A stretch of DNA of 64,000 nt from JAGVSR01 sp964458265 (GCA_964458265.1 CAYWIF010000008.1:1-64000), one strand, 5' to 3'. Counted from the first letter of the stretch, positions 9,966-21,806 are shown. Numbers and translations: made by a program. Notes: generated by a model from the letters alone, not told the origin.

Positions 9966-11989
9966 GTCAACGCCCTTACTTCAGCCGTCACGCGGCGCAA
10001 CCTGTCGGTTAACAGCCGGCCAAGTGCGAAGAGCAATTTGCGGTATAGGGCCGGGTCGGTCGCCTCCAACGCTTCGAGTTTGGCGAAATCGAGCACATAA
10101 CATTCCGCCTCGGTTTCGGCGACAACGTTGGCCACACGCCGACCACCATCAAAAAATGCGAACTCGCCGAAGGCGACACCGGGCCGGAAGGCTGCGAGCC
10201 GGGCGCGTCGCTTGCCGTCGTCCAACAGCACATCGACGGTCGCGGTGCCCGCCGCCAGGAGGTAGAGACGGTCGGCCGGATCGCCTTCGCGAATGATCCT
10301 GGACCCGGCTTCATAGCGCGCTTGCTCGATAAACGGCCGCAACCGTTCGATGTCGTCATGCGAAAAGGTCTGCAGGATGTCCATATGGGACAACGGCAGG
10401 CGCGTTTCGCCGGCGACGGCCTCGGGATCGTATTCAAGGATGAGCTTCGTCTCGCAGTGCTCCAGGGCGGCATCGACATCGTCGAAGCACAGAGCGCGAT
10501 TGCTGGCGCCTGCGACTTCCAGCCAATCCGCCTCCACCTGCGGCGGCAGGTCGGCCAGCAGGAGCGTCTTGCCTTCCGCCGAGAGGGCCAGATTGAGGTC
10601 GCGCAGCAGCATCAGCGCGCTTTGGTCGGCGCGGCTGATACGGCGTCCATCCAGGACGATGTACTGTGACTGGGGGCAATCCGCCACGATGCGCCGAACC
10701 AGCTGTTCAGCGGTCGCAAAGTAAAGTCCGCCTTGCAATTCGTATGCGATGATCTTGTGCCCGTGGGCGTCCAAAACCTTGCGTTCACGCTGGCCGCGCA
10801 GTCGCTTCGACATGACGCCGCCGCCGCGAAAGCTGCGCCGGACGATGTTGTCGGCGACGAAATGCATGTCATAGACATGAAGGTGGAAGCGCTGCGACAG
10901 TTCTTTGCAGACTTCGATACCGCGATGGCTATTGCCATGTTCATCGAGCAGGGGTGAAAACGTGCCGACACCGAATTGACCCGGCAGAACCGCTATGATG
11001 CCGCCGCCCACGCCGCTCTTTGCCGGTAACCCGACGCGATAGACCCACTCGCCGGAGTAATCATACATGCCGCAACTCGCCATTACGCTCAGCACGGTCT
11101 TGACGTGTCCGGCGGCGATGGCGCGCTCACCCGTCAGCGGATTGACGCCGTTGTTGGCAAGCGTGGCCGCCATCATGGCCAGATCGCGGGCGGAGACCAG
11201 GATCGCGCACTGGCGGAAGTAGAGGTCCAGATGCTCGGATACCGGTTCTTCGATCATGCCGGAATTGAGCTGCAAATAAGCGATGGCGCGATTACGATGC
11301 CCCGTTGCACGCTCGCTTTCGAAGACGCTCTCATCGACGGAAAGCTTGCGTCCCGCGTAGCGGCTGAACATGTCGAGGATGCGGTTGAAGCGCTCTTCGC
11401 AGCCGTTGCCACGGATCAAGGCCGTGGTGGCGATCGCACCGGCATTTACCATGGGGTTGAATGGACGATTGTTGATTTCGTCCATGACGATTGAGTTGAA
11501 GGCTTCGCCCGTTGGCTCGACGCCGACACGGCGCAGCACATGATCGGGACCGTGATCCTCAAGGGCCAGACCATAAACCAGAGGCTTCGAGATCGACTGG
11601 ATCGTGAAGAGGACTTCGCTGTCGCCTACCGAATAGGACTGCCCGTCGGCTGCGGCTAGAACGATACCAAAATGTTTCGGATCCGCCTTGGTGAGCTCGG
11701 GAATGTAGGACGCCAGTTGACCATGGTCACTGTGGCGGTGCCTGTCATGGAGGCTCGTCAGCCAGTCCATGATCGGCGAGGATACAGGACGGCTGATTTT
11801 CGGCTTATCGATTGACGCGGTGTGGCCGACGCCTGCAGGAAACTCCGGCGCCACGACATAGGGCGCTCCGAAACTCGGCAGGATTGGTGCTGGTTGCGGT
11901 CGAGCTGGAGGGACGTGCATTATTGACGAGGGCGTCTCGCCTCGGGCCTCGGGCGCACCCGAATTGCCATTCGAACTGCGCCAGAACAT
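9962..11989 (-). CDS. glsA: Glutaminase A fused to STAS and cyclic-nucleotide-binding domains
   Basis: Hydrolyses glutamine to glutamate and ammonia. From ATG 11989 it has 675 residues. The glutaminase domain (about 75-380) belongs to the beta-lactamase fold and has the SISK catalytic serine/lysine motif and NPMVNAGAI. A STAS domain follows (about 400-515; YIVLDGRRISRADQSA), then a cNMP-binding domain (about 540-665; FGEFAFFDGGRRVANV matches the phosphate-binding cassette). Plain bacterial glutaminases are about 310 residues, so about half of this protein is regulatory. The ORF extends to a TTG at 12103, but 11989 is a better start. It is the first gene of a two-gene unit with the FecR protein. 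Confidence 0.9.
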   Translation of the reverse strand: MFWRSSNGNSGAPEARGETPSSIMHVPPARPQPAPILPSFGAPYVVAPEFPAGVGHTASIDKPKISRPVSSPIMDWLTSLHDRHRHSDHGQLASYIPELTKADPKHFGIVLAAADGQSYSVGDSEVLFTIQSISKPLVYGLALEDHGPDHVLRRVGVEPTGEAFNSIVMDEINNRPFNPMVNAGAIATTALIRGNGCEERFNRILDMFSRYAGRKLSVDESVFESERATGHRNRAIAYLQLNSGMIEEPVSEHLDLYFRQCAILVSARDLAMMAATLANNGVNPLTGERAIAAGHVKTVLSVMASCGMYDYSGEWVYRVGLPAKSGVGGGIIAVLPGQFGVGTFSPLLDEHGNSHRGIEVCKELSQRFHLHVYDMHFVADNIVRRSFRGGGVMSKRLRGQRERKVLDAHGHKIIAYELQGGLYFATAEQLVRRIVADCPQSQYIVLDGRRISRADQSALMLLRDLNLALSAEGKTLLLADLPPQVEADWLEVAGASNRALCFDDVDAALEHCETKLILEYDPEAVAGETRLPLSHMDILQTFSHDDIERLRPFIEQARYEAGSRIIREGDPADRLYLLAAGTATVDVLLDDGKRRARLAAFRPGVAFGEFAFFDGGRRVANVVAETEAECYVLDFAKLEALEATDPALYRKLLFALGRLLTDRLRRVTAEVRALT

Positions 11990-12171
11990 GCGTGACCCTG
12001 CCTTCAACTCGCCAGCGTAAGTGTCTCTCAGATCAGGCAGGCTAGTGATTAGTCCGAATATTGTCCAATTCGATTTCTGAACGTTTTTTGTGCATTTCGC
12101 CAATTATGCGGGCGTGTGAAGCGGAGGTTGGTATCGTGGTTACGTTGTCAGGTGAAGCCATCTTCACTGTC

Positions 12172-12200
12172 GCCCCTCCCCGCATCGGGAGGGGCATTTT
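12172..12200 (+). terminator. Strong hairpin between glsA and creD
   Basis: GCCCCTCCC (12172-12180) pairs with GGGAGGGGC (12187-12195) across a 6-base loop, followed on the plus strand by ATTTTC. The neighbouring creD is transcribed on the other strand towards this hairpin. It probably ends creD transcription despite the T-run lying on the opposite side, or it acts in both directions. Confidence 0.5.
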
Positions 12201-12269
12201 CATCAGGCTGCGCGCGAGAGCGTTGCGTGCGCTGTGCGATGTAGCCACCTGAGCCGCTGGGGGTGTCGG

Positions 12270-13673
12270 CTAGGCCGTTCGCTGTTGCGATCCACTCCAG
12301 TCGATCCGCAGGGTTGCAAACATCACGACGGTCAGACCGGCAAAGCCGAGCATCGCTCCGGCAAGCAGCGCGTAATCTTCAAGACGCAAGATGAGATACA
12401 GCATGCCATAGAGCAGCGTGAAGACACCGGCCATCGCGACGCCGGCTTTGTGACTGTGCATTGCGCGGGATACGTAGACGGCGAGCATGCCGCCCGTGGC
12501 CGCCGATGCAATTAGGTAAGACTTCCCGAAGCCGATGTGTTCCGACAGGGAAAGCAGCAGAACGTAGAAGAACGTGAGTGCGATGCCGGTGAACACGTAC
12601 TGCACCCAGTGCACGCGTTTCTGCGAGCGCACTTCGAGCAGAAAGACCGCCATGAATGCCGCAGCGAGAAACAGGACGCTGTATTTCGCGGACCGATTGA
12701 CGAGATCGTAGAAGTCGACGGGCTGATAAAACGACACACCGAACAGGTGGGGGTGCAGTCGCTCGATCCCCTGATCGTTGCCGACCCAAGCCTCCGGCAC
12801 GCTGCGCGCGAGGTGTGGAACGCGCCAACTGGCGGTGAAGCCTCGATCCGTCACGGCGCGTTCGGCGGGCAGAAAGGCGCCTGAGAAACTCGGGCTCGAC
12901 CAATCAGATGTCATGGCAATGCGCGTCTCGCGCGCCACCGGAGCAAAAGACAACTGGCCGGAACCCGTGAAGGTCAGTGACGCTTCGAAGGCGAATGCCT
13001 TCAGCGGTGCGTCGCTGGCGATTGGCATGCCGGAAGCGATGTTGCTCAGCCGGACGTGAATGCCGCTCGTTTCGCTGCCAGCCATGCCGATACTCGGCGC
13101 GAAGGGGATGTCTTGCGTGCCATCGATCTTGATGCTCGCGGCTTCCTTGAGGCCGGACACATCGCTCAAGCCGAGAACGAGGACGGCATCGTTCCAGCGG
13201 ACAGTTTGCGGATCGGCAACCACGAGGCTCATGTCGGGCGCGCTGAAGCGGCCACTGACGCCGACTTTCGCAGTGTAGACGTTCACATCGTAAAGGCCGC
13301 GGTGCAACACCTGCGATGAACTGTCGGCCGTGATGTCGAGTTGCTCCGGCGTGAAGACCGCGCGGCGCTCGACAACTGTTTCGACGCGCTTGTCGCCATC
13401 CTTCGTCTCGATCTTGACGGTGTAGGGGACGACGATGAAGGGTCCATTCATGGTCTGGGGCTGACCCCAGATCTGGGCCACTTCGTTACGAACGCCTTGT
13501 GCCCTTGCTTCGCGTTCCGAGACAAGTGCACCGGCCATAGCGAGCGGCAAAAGCAAAAGGAGGATCAAAAATCCGATCAGGCATAATTTGAATGCGGGGC
13601 TTTCGAGCATGCGCCGTACAGCCGCTACGATTTCCGACATCTGGGTCTCGATCATCTCCAGCCGGCCGACCAT
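12270..13673 (-). CDS. creD: CreD-like inner membrane protein
   Basis: Inner-membrane protein of the CreD (Cet) family, linked in enterobacteria to envelope integrity and colicin E2 tolerance. From ATG 13673 it has 467 residues. There is an N-terminal membrane helix (about 28-48, LCLIGFLILLLLLPLAMAGA) and the family's typical block after it (VSEREARAQGVRNEVAQIWG). A large periplasmic domain follows, then six closely spaced C-terminal helices from about residue 325. In E. coli creD is controlled by CreBC; no creBC genes are next to it here. The ORF extends further upstream to 13760, but the extra residues carry no hydrophobic or conserved part. Confidence 0.9.
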   Translation of the reverse strand: MVGRLEMIETQMSEIVAAVRRMLESPAFKLCLIGFLILLLLLPLAMAGALVSEREARAQGVRNEVAQIWGQPQTMNGPFIVVPYTVKIETKDGDKRVETVVERRAVFTPEQLDITADSSSQVLHRGLYDVNVYTAKVGVSGRFSAPDMSLVVADPQTVRWNDAVLVLGLSDVSGLKEAASIKIDGTQDIPFAPSIGMAGSETSGIHVRLSNIASGMPIASDAPLKAFAFEASLTFTGSGQLSFAPVARETRIAMTSDWSSPSFSGAFLPAERAVTDRGFTASWRVPHLARSVPEAWVGNDQGIERLHPHLFGVSFYQPVDFYDLVNRSAKYSVLFLAAAFMAVFLLEVRSQKRVHWVQYVFTGIALTFFYVLLLSLSEHIGFGKSYLIASAATGGMLAVYVSRAMHSHKAGVAMAGVFTLLYGMLYLILRLEDYALLAGAMLGFAGLTVVMFATLRIDWSGSQQRTA

Positions 13674-13945
13674 TCGTCCGGCTTGCAAGACGACTGATTG
13701 GCTGGTCCGAGGCGGCTGGAGTAGGGCACGCGTTGCGCAAAAAGGCGCATTTCCGCGCAAGAATGGCGTGGTTTGTGCGCAGTGCGGCGGAGAAGGGATG
13801 GACTGTACGGGCGGACGTGTGCACCGTCCGCTTGCCGACCCTCTCAGGGCGCCGCTATCAACCGAATTCCCTGATTATCGTTGCATGGCCTCTTTGGTCG
13901 TGGCCTGTGAGACCGGCGTTGCATCGTCCGCAGGAGTTCTTCGCC

Positions 13946-14230
13946 ATGGTTCGACCATTGAGAACATTGTCCTTGCTTTCCGTAGCGACGGCGCTCGCGT
14001 TTTCCTGTTTTTGTGCATCCACTTTAGCCCAGCCGGCAAATGACGCGATTACCGTCGAAAAGCTCTTGAAGTCGGGATGGCTGGTTGCCGGATACGCCGC
14101 CGCCGGGGGTAACAGGGCGGCCATGATCCTCTTTAAGCATCCGACCGAGACGTACCTCGTGCAATGTCTCTCGGGCTACGATGTGACCCGCACACCGCGC
14201 GAATTCGTCAACTGCTACGAATTGCGCTGA
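13946..14230 (+). CDS. Small secreted protein, unknown function
   Basis: 94 residues. The start at 13946 has CAGGAG 9 bases upstream and begins a clear signal peptide (MVRPLRTLSLLSVATALAFS, cleavage likely after LAQ or TLA). The mature part is about 65 residues with two cysteines near the C-terminus (VQCLSGYDV, NCYELR) that could form a disulfide. I do not recognise the family; similar short secreted proteins of unknown role are frequent in Hyphomicrobiales. Longer frames upstream of 13946 are not supported. Confidence 0.65.
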   Translation: MVRPLRTLSLLSVATALAFSCFCASTLAQPANDAITVEKLLKSGWLVAGYAAAGGNRAAMILFKHPTETYLVQCLSGYDVTRTPREFVNCYELR

Positions 14231-14263
14231 TTGGACATCCATCCAAACAGGTCCAGCGTGAGC

Positions 14264-14295
14264 GGGGTCAGACCCTTAGTGAGCGGTCTGACCCC
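14264..14295. repeat. Perfect 11-bp inverted repeat between convergent genes
   Basis: GGGGTCAGACC (14264-14274) and GGTCTGACCCC (14285-14295) form an 11-bp stem with a 10-base loop. It sits in the 74-bp gap between the small secreted gene (plus) and clpB (minus). It may be a bidirectional terminator, though no T-run follows on either strand. It also resembles the REP-type palindromes with GGGGTCAGACC cores found in many proteobacterial genomes. Confidence 0.6.
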
Positions 14296-14304
14296 GGCTT
14301 GTAC

Positions 14305-16902
<2,598 letters not shown>

Positions 16903-17142
16903 GTTTGCTTTCCTTCCCGCGCGTGCCGCCACCACAGAGGTGCGTGGACGAACCGCCGTTTTTTGTCAGGATACGAGTTGTGTCATCACTGCGGGACCCC
17001 GAAGGCATCCCACGGCTTGCACACGGCAGGCATATGGGATTGGCTGACTGCGCCGCAAAGGGGGGTGGAGCCTCCAGCGGCAAGACATCCTAGCCGTTTC
17101 GTTGCGCAGTTCTATCCCGACCCGTTCCGATCCAGGTTACGC

Positions 17143-17901
17143 ATGACTGCCCGCCTTGCCGCCATTTACCGTTATCCCGTCAAGGGTCTGAGCGCGGAGA
17201 CCTTGGACAGCGCCGAATTGTACCCCGGCGGGGGCGTGCCGTGGGACCGGGCCTTTGCCATCGAAAACGGCCGAGGACGGTTCGATCCTCTAAAGCCGGC
17301 GCACGTCCCGAAGATCAACTTTCTAACGCTCGTGCGGCACGCGGACCTAGCGACGGTTTCAAGCCGGTTCGATCCTCAAACGCAGATCCTCACGATCTGC
17401 CGTGACGGGGGCGAGGTCGCCAAAGGCTCCCTTGCCTCGCCTGCTGGCCGCGCGATTATCGCGCAGTTTTTCGCCGAGTACATGAAGGATAGCGTGAAAG
17501 GGCCGCCGCGCGTGGTCCAGGCCGAGGGTCACGTCCTGTCGGATGTTTCGGAACCGTGCGTGCATATCGTCAACCTCGGCAGCATCGCCGACCTGGAGCG
17601 CATCGCGGCGCAACCCATCGATCCCTTGCGGTTTCGGCCAAACCTGATCGTGACCGGTGCTCCCGCCTGGTCGGAGTTTGCCTGGGCCGGCAAAACGGTG
17701 AGGATCGGCGAGGCCATGTTCGAAATCACCGAGCGGACGGGGCGGTGCGCGGCCACCAACGTCGATCCGAAAAGCGGGCGGCGCGATCTCGATATTCCCG
17801 CGCTTCTACTGCGCGCATTCCGCCACAGCGATTTCGGCGTTTATGCCCGCGTGACCGGCGCTGGCCGCATCAAGCCGGGCGACCAACTGACGGTCGCTTG
17901 A
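17143..17901 (+). CDS. MOSC-domain protein
   Basis: 252 residues: an N-terminal MOSC beta-barrel domain (LAAIYRYPVKGLSAE) and a C-terminal MOSC domain (RPNLIVTGAPAWSEFAWAG, then RTGRCAATNVDP with the conserved cysteine). Such proteins carry sulfur for the molybdenum cofactor or reduce N-hydroxylated substrates (YcbX/mARC type). The substrate is unknown here. Start at 17143 with CCAGG upstream; the much longer open frame reaching back to 15814 is only the antisense of clpB. Its 3' end overlaps that of the convergent amidase by 32 bases. Confidence 0.88.
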   Translation: MTARLAAIYRYPVKGLSAETLDSAELYPGGGVPWDRAFAIENGRGRFDPLKPAHVPKINFLTLVRHADLATVSSRFDPQTQILTICRDGGEVAKGSLASPAGRAIIAQFFAEYMKDSVKGPPRVVQAEGHVLSDVSEPCVHIVNLGSIADLERIAAQPIDPLRFRPNLIVTGAPAWSEFAWAGKTVRIGEAMFEITERTGRCAATNVDPKSGRRDLDIPALLLRAFRHSDFGVYARVTGAGRIKPGDQLTVA

Positions 17902-19171
17902 GTTCACTCAATGCCGCGTCAGCGATGGTCAAAAGGCGTGGTCCGCTATCGCGCGGAGCCACGAGTTGCACACCGAGCGGAACGCCGTCGACCGTCAGCA
18001 AAGGAATGCTGATCGCTGCAACGCCAAGGTAGGTCCAGATGAAGTTAAACATCGGGGAACCAGTGGCCGCCAGGCCGGGGGGAGCGATCCCCTGCGAGGC
18101 CGGTGTGAGAATGGCGTCGTACGTATTGAAAATCGGCGCAAGCGATCGATAAAGCGGTTCGCGGTTGGCGAGCGCGGCTGCATATTCGTCTTCGGTTACA
18201 CTGCGTCCCGCGGCGACGACTTCCTTCAGTTTGTCCGACATGACATCGCGATGCCGGTCGACGACGGGGCCGTAGTTTTTCGCAATGTCATGGAACTGCA
18301 CGGCGCGCTGGAAACCGCCGGTGTCTTCGAAATTGACCGGAAGCTGCACTTCAACGATTGTGCCGGCGTTTGCGGCGGCGAGTTGTTCGAACGCCCCGCG
18401 CATCGCCTCATCGCCGTCAGGCCAAGCAGGCGTTTTGACGAAAGCGAGACGCAGCGGACGATCGTCGTGCGGCGGGTGATCATATGGTTTGGCGGAGAGC
18501 ACGCTCGTGAGCAGCGCGAGATCTGCGGCCGTGCGGGCGTAGCCGCCGAGTGTGTCGAGAGGCGGGGACTGCGCGAGGACGCCGTCGAGCGGAATTTCAC
18601 CGAACGCCGGCTTGAAACCCATCACGCCGCAGTAGGACGCGGGGCGCAGGATGGAGCCCGCAGTTTGCGAGCCCAACGCGAGCGGGACGTGATAGTCGGC
18701 GACGGCGGCGGCCGAGCCTGACGACGAGCCGCCGGGCGTACGCTGCGGGTCGGCTGGATTGCGGGTCTTGCCCGGTCCATAGAACGCGAGTTCGGTGGTG
18801 ACGGTTTTGCCGAGGATGACGGCGCCTGCCGCTTTCAATCGGCGGACGACTTCGGCGTCTCTTTGTGGTCGCCGTCCGGCAAATGCGGGTGTCCCGTGTT
18901 CGGTAGGCAGGTCTTCGGTGTCAATGATGTCCTTGATGCCAACGGGGATGCCGTGCAGCAGACCCAACGGTTGGCCGGCCGCCCGGGCTGCGTCGGCGGC
19001 GTCGGCTTGGGCGAGGGCAAAATCGGCGTCAAGATGCGCCCAAGCGCCGATTGCCGGTTCGCGGATGGCGATGCGACGCAGACAGTCATTCACCAAGTCG
19101 ACGCTGGAAAGCCGCCCGCTGGCGATTTCTTCACGCATTTCACAAGCCGAGAGGCGGTGAAAATCATTCAT
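17870..19171 (-). CDS. Amidase (amidase-signature family)
   Basis: 433 residues from ATG 19171. The amidase signature (TPGGSSSGSAAAVADYHVPL) holds the serine-rich catalytic core; the catalytic Lys is in HGIPVGIKDIIDTE. Family members split amides such as indoleacetamide, mandelamide or allophanate; GatA is a relative. No gatB or gatC is nearby, so this is probably a catabolic amidase of unknown substrate. Convergent with the MOSC gene, tail overlap 17870-17901. Confidence 0.88.
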   Translation of the reverse strand: MNDFHRLSACEMREEIASGRLSSVDLVNDCLRRIAIREPAIGAWAHLDADFALAQADAADAARAAGQPLGLLHGIPVGIKDIIDTEDLPTEHGTPAFAGRRPQRDAEVVRRLKAAGAVILGKTVTTELAFYGPGKTRNPADPQRTPGGSSSGSAAAVADYHVPLALGSQTAGSILRPASYCGVMGFKPAFGEIPLDGVLAQSPPLDTLGGYARTAADLALLTSVLSAKPYDHPPHDDRPLRLAFVKTPAWPDGDEAMRGAFEQLAAANAGTIVEVQLPVNFEDTGGFQRAVQFHDIAKNYGPVVDRHRDVMSDKLKEVVAAGRSVTEDEYAAALANREPLYRSLAPIFNTYDAILTPASQGIAPPGLAATGSPMFNFIWTYLGVAAISIPLLTVDGVPLGVQLVAPRDSGPRLLTIADAALSELKRPSVGRPA

Positions 19172-19305
19172 TCTGGACCCCCGTTTCGCGGCCAAGTTTG
19201 CGCATCCAAGGGCGCAAGCGCCAACTCATTCCTGTGCGGAAACCTTCAACGGATTGACTTATCGCAGGACGCGACGTTTGGCCGACCGCTTCGGCCTTTC
19301 AGTCA

Positions 19306-19335
19306 CTTGACGGGCTTCCGCGTCACTTCCTATAG
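19306..19335 (+). promoter_or_regulatory. Candidate promoter of the serine-glyoxylate aminotransferase gene
   Basis: TTGACG (19306-19311), 18 bases, TATAGC (19330-19335), about 130 bases upstream of the start codon in the gap to the divergent amidase. No other element stands out in 19172-19463. Confidence 0.4.
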
Positions 19336-19463
19336 CTGCCCGACTGTTGAGCAAGAGGGATTAATCGTTCAGCGCTCTTCCGTGCCCCGCCGATCCAAGT
19401 TGGCGGGACAGTGACGGTCGCGACCGCTGATACGCTTCCCGGCCCGTGTTTCAAGGACGCCCC

Positions 19464-20666
19464 ATGACGAAAGAGCCTCGCCGCCCCGGCCGCCATTTTC
19501 TGCAAATTCCCGGTCCGACGCCAATTCCGGAGCGCGTTCTGCAGGCGATGTCGCGGCAGATCCTGGATCACCGTGGCCCGGACTTTCAGCGGCTGGGCAA
19601 ATCCGTCCTGTCGGGCGTGAAGGGCCTGTTCAAGACGAAGAACCCGGTCATCATCTATCCCGCGTCAGGGACGGGCGCGTGGGAAGCCGCCCTCACCAAC
19701 ACCCTGTCGCCCGGCGACAAGGTGCTGATGGTGGAAACGGGACAGTTCGCCGTGCTGTGGAAGCAGATGGCCGACCGGCTCGGGCTTGTTGCCGACGTGA
19801 TCGGGACCGACTGGCGGATTGCGGCTGACGCGAACCAGATCGAAGCCAAATTACGCGCGGACAAAGACCGTTCGATCAAGGCGGTGTGCGTCGTGCACAA
19901 CGAGACGTCGACGGGATGCTGCACGCGCCTGGATGAAGTGCGCAGGGCGATCGACGCGGCGGGCCACCCGGCGCTGTTCATGGTCGATACGATCTCGGGG
20001 CTTGCGGCCGCCGACTTGCGCCACGACGAGTGGGGCATCGACGTGACGGTCGCCGGTTCGCAGAAAGGCTTGATGCTGCCGCCGGGGCTGTCGTTCACGG
20101 CGGTCAGCGACAAGGCCATTGCGGCGACGAAAACGGCGAAGCTCATTCGCGCCTACTTCAACTGGGACGACATGTTTGCCATGAACGATGGCGGCTGGTT
20201 CCCCTATACGCCGGCGACGGGATTGCTCTTCGGGCTGCAGGAAGCCATCGACCTCATCAACGAGGAAGGACTGCAGAACGTCTTCGACCGGCATGAGCGG
20301 TTGGCGGAAGCGTCGCGCCGCGCCGTGCGTGCGTGGGGTCTGGAACTCAACTGCCGCGATGCGAAGTACTATTCGCCCGCCGTGACGACCGTGCTGATGC
20401 CGGACGGACATAATGCCGATCAATTCCGCAAGGTCGTGCTCGAGACGTTCAACATGTCGCTGGGAACCGGCCTCAATAAACTTGCCGGCAAGGCGTTCCG
20501 CATCGGCCATCTCGGCGATACCAACGAACTCACCATCATGGGTGCACTGACGGGCATCGAGATGGGGCTGGAGATTGCCGGCGTGCCGCACAAGAAGGGG
20601 GGCGTGGATGCCGCTATGGCCTATCTGGCCGACGCGATGAAACCGGTGGAAGCCGCAGCGGCCTGA
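19464..20666 (+). CDS. sgaA: Serine-glyoxylate aminotransferase (class V)
   Basis: A PLP enzyme that transfers the amino group of serine to glyoxylate, giving hydroxypyruvate and glycine. It is a key step of the serine cycle in methylotrophs and is also used in glyoxylate detoxification. 400 residues from ATG 19464. The family start (GRHFLQIPGPTPIPERVLQA) and the PLP lysine in VAGSQKGLMLPPG are present. The serine type rather than the alanine type is inferred from overall likeness (NWDDMFAMNDGGWFPYTPAT). No other serine-cycle genes (hprA, glyA, mtkAB) are next to it, so methylotrophy is possible but not shown. An intrinsic terminator follows. Confidence 0.9.
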   Translation: MTKEPRRPGRHFLQIPGPTPIPERVLQAMSRQILDHRGPDFQRLGKSVLSGVKGLFKTKNPVIIYPASGTGAWEAALTNTLSPGDKVLMVETGQFAVLWKQMADRLGLVADVIGTDWRIAADANQIEAKLRADKDRSIKAVCVVHNETSTGCCTRLDEVRRAIDAAGHPALFMVDTISGLAAADLRHDEWGIDVTVAGSQKGLMLPPGLSFTAVSDKAIAATKTAKLIRAYFNWDDMFAMNDGGWFPYTPATGLLFGLQEAIDLINEEGLQNVFDRHERLAEASRRAVRAWGLELNCRDAKYYSPAVTTVLMPDGHNADQFRKVVLETFNMSLGTGLNKLAGKAFRIGHLGDTNELTIMGALTGIEMGLEIAGVPHKKGGVDAAMAYLADAMKPVEAAAA

Positions 20667-20695
20667 TCGCAATTGTGCACCGGCTGGAATGCGAA

Positions 20696-20723
20696 ACGCC
20701 GCCCGAGACCGGGCGGCGTTTTC
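20696..20723 (+). terminator. Intrinsic terminator after sgaA
   Basis: ACGCCGCCCG (20696-20705), loop AGAC, CGGGCGGCGT (20710-20719), then TTTTC: a 10-bp GC-rich stem with a T-run, 30 bases after the stop. Confidence 0.85.
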
Positions 20724-20750
20724 GTATGGACCAAGTCATCTACGTCCGGC

Positions 20751-20999
20751 TCAGGGTCGCAGGCCGGCGAGCGTGATCTGCACTTGGCAGCGGCGGCCGA
20801 GGCGCATGAAGTTCGCACGGACGCAGCTTTTCACTTTAGGCACTGTCGGGTTTTCGCCAATGCAGAGGCGGCGTACATCGGTTTCGCATGCGGCGCGAAG
20901 AGCCGGTGTTACTTCCGGCGGAAGTTTGAAGTCCTGCGCGAACGTGTGGCCCGCAGACGCGAGTACGGCGCCGGACGCGATGATTACTTTCAAGCTCAT
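20751..20999 (-). CDS. Small secreted cysteine-containing protein
   Basis: 82 residues from ATG 20999 (MSLKVIIASGAVLASAGHTF start): a signal peptide cleaved near FAQD, then a short mature domain. Four cysteines in a C-x7-C ... C-x12-C pattern (ACETDVRRLC, VKSCVRANF, RRCQV) point to two disulfides. The spacing resembles cysteine-rich GLG1-type repeats seen in rhizobial secreted proteins. Function unknown. The upstream extension to 21065 carries only Arg/Lys-rich residues and is not needed. Confidence 0.65.
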   Translation of the reverse strand: MSLKVIIASGAVLASAGHTFAQDFKLPPEVTPALRAACETDVRRLCIGENPTVPKVKSCVRANFMRLGRRCQVQITLAGLRP

Positions 21000-21187
21000 G
21001 TGATCGTCCCGTTTCTTTTTTGCACGATTGTGCTGAACCATGCGGGCACGGTTGAAAAAAGGCAAAACAGCATCTCAGCGACAGTTAACCGCAAGGATCA
21101 ACTGTGAATAAGTGAGTGAGATCAACAAATGCGTGACGAACGGAGGCGACGCTTCGTGTGTCTCGTCTCGCATTAACATCTTCAAAT

Positions 21188-21712
21188 TCAGGGAACTTGG
21201 CCTCCGAAAACGCGCAGGAGCGCTTCGCCGAGGCGAACGCTGTCGAGATCATCTTTGTGAATGACGTCGGTCGCACCAGCCGCGATCAGTTCGAGCCGTC
21301 GCTTCTTTGTCACCTGTCCACTGATCACCACGATCGGCGCTTCGTATCCGGCGCGGCGCAGAAACGGAATGGTGTCGTTGGCGCGATCGGAGGGCTTCAG
21401 AATATCGTCGAGAAAGACAAGTTGCGGAGTCTTGAGCAAGACGCAATCGACGGCGGACCCCAGCGTGGCGGCATGGCGTACTTCCACATCGTAGCCGAAC
21501 ATGACCCGCAGCGTGGCGCGGATGCGCGCGGCATCAGGCGCATCGTCGTCAACGACAAGAACATCCGTCAAGACCGGGACGGCCTTGCGAAGTTTCGTGA
21601 TGTCGCTTTTCCTGGCGAGGAAATCCCCACCGGTGCCACCGCTACTCACGCCAACGACCTTTGCCGAGTTTCGCGAATGCTGAGCATTGCGCGTGCCGAC
21701 CGTAACAAGCAC
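21188..21712 (-). CDS. Response regulator, receiver domain only
   Basis: 174 residues from a GTG at 21712. After a poorly conserved N-terminal 48 residues, the receiver begins at VLVVDDDAPD (acidic pair about 55-57). The phospho-acceptor Asp is 102 or 103 (LVFLDDILKP); the signalling Thr/Ser is in VVISGQ and the lysine in DVIHKDD. There is no output domain, so it should act through protein contacts. It is the last gene of the GTPase/OmpA cluster, 94 bases after the histidine kinase, its probable partner. The true start may be downstream of the GTG. Confidence 0.85.
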   Translation of the reverse strand: MLVTVGTRNAQHSRNSAKVVGVSSGGTGGDFLARKSDITKLRKAVPVLTDVLVVDDDAPDAARIRATLRVMFGYDVEVRHAATLGSAVDCVLLKTPQLVFLDDILKPSDRANDTIPFLRRAGYEAPIVVISGQVTKKRRLELIAAGATDVIHKDDLDSVRLGEALLRVFGGQVP

Positions 21713-21806
21713 GGTGATGGACCCGGTGGCAAGTCCGCCGGCCCCCGCGCGTGCCGCAAACTAAGGCCGTTCATCGCGACGCCACCAGGATTGCTGCAAA
21801 TTTCAC

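Noticed and set aside
16903..17060. Sigma32 heat-shock promoter for clpB
   Set aside because: No CTTG-N17-CCTAT-like pair could be found.
17870..19171. GatA of the Glu-tRNA amidotransferase
   Set aside because: No gatB or gatC nearby and the sequence reads as a general amidase.
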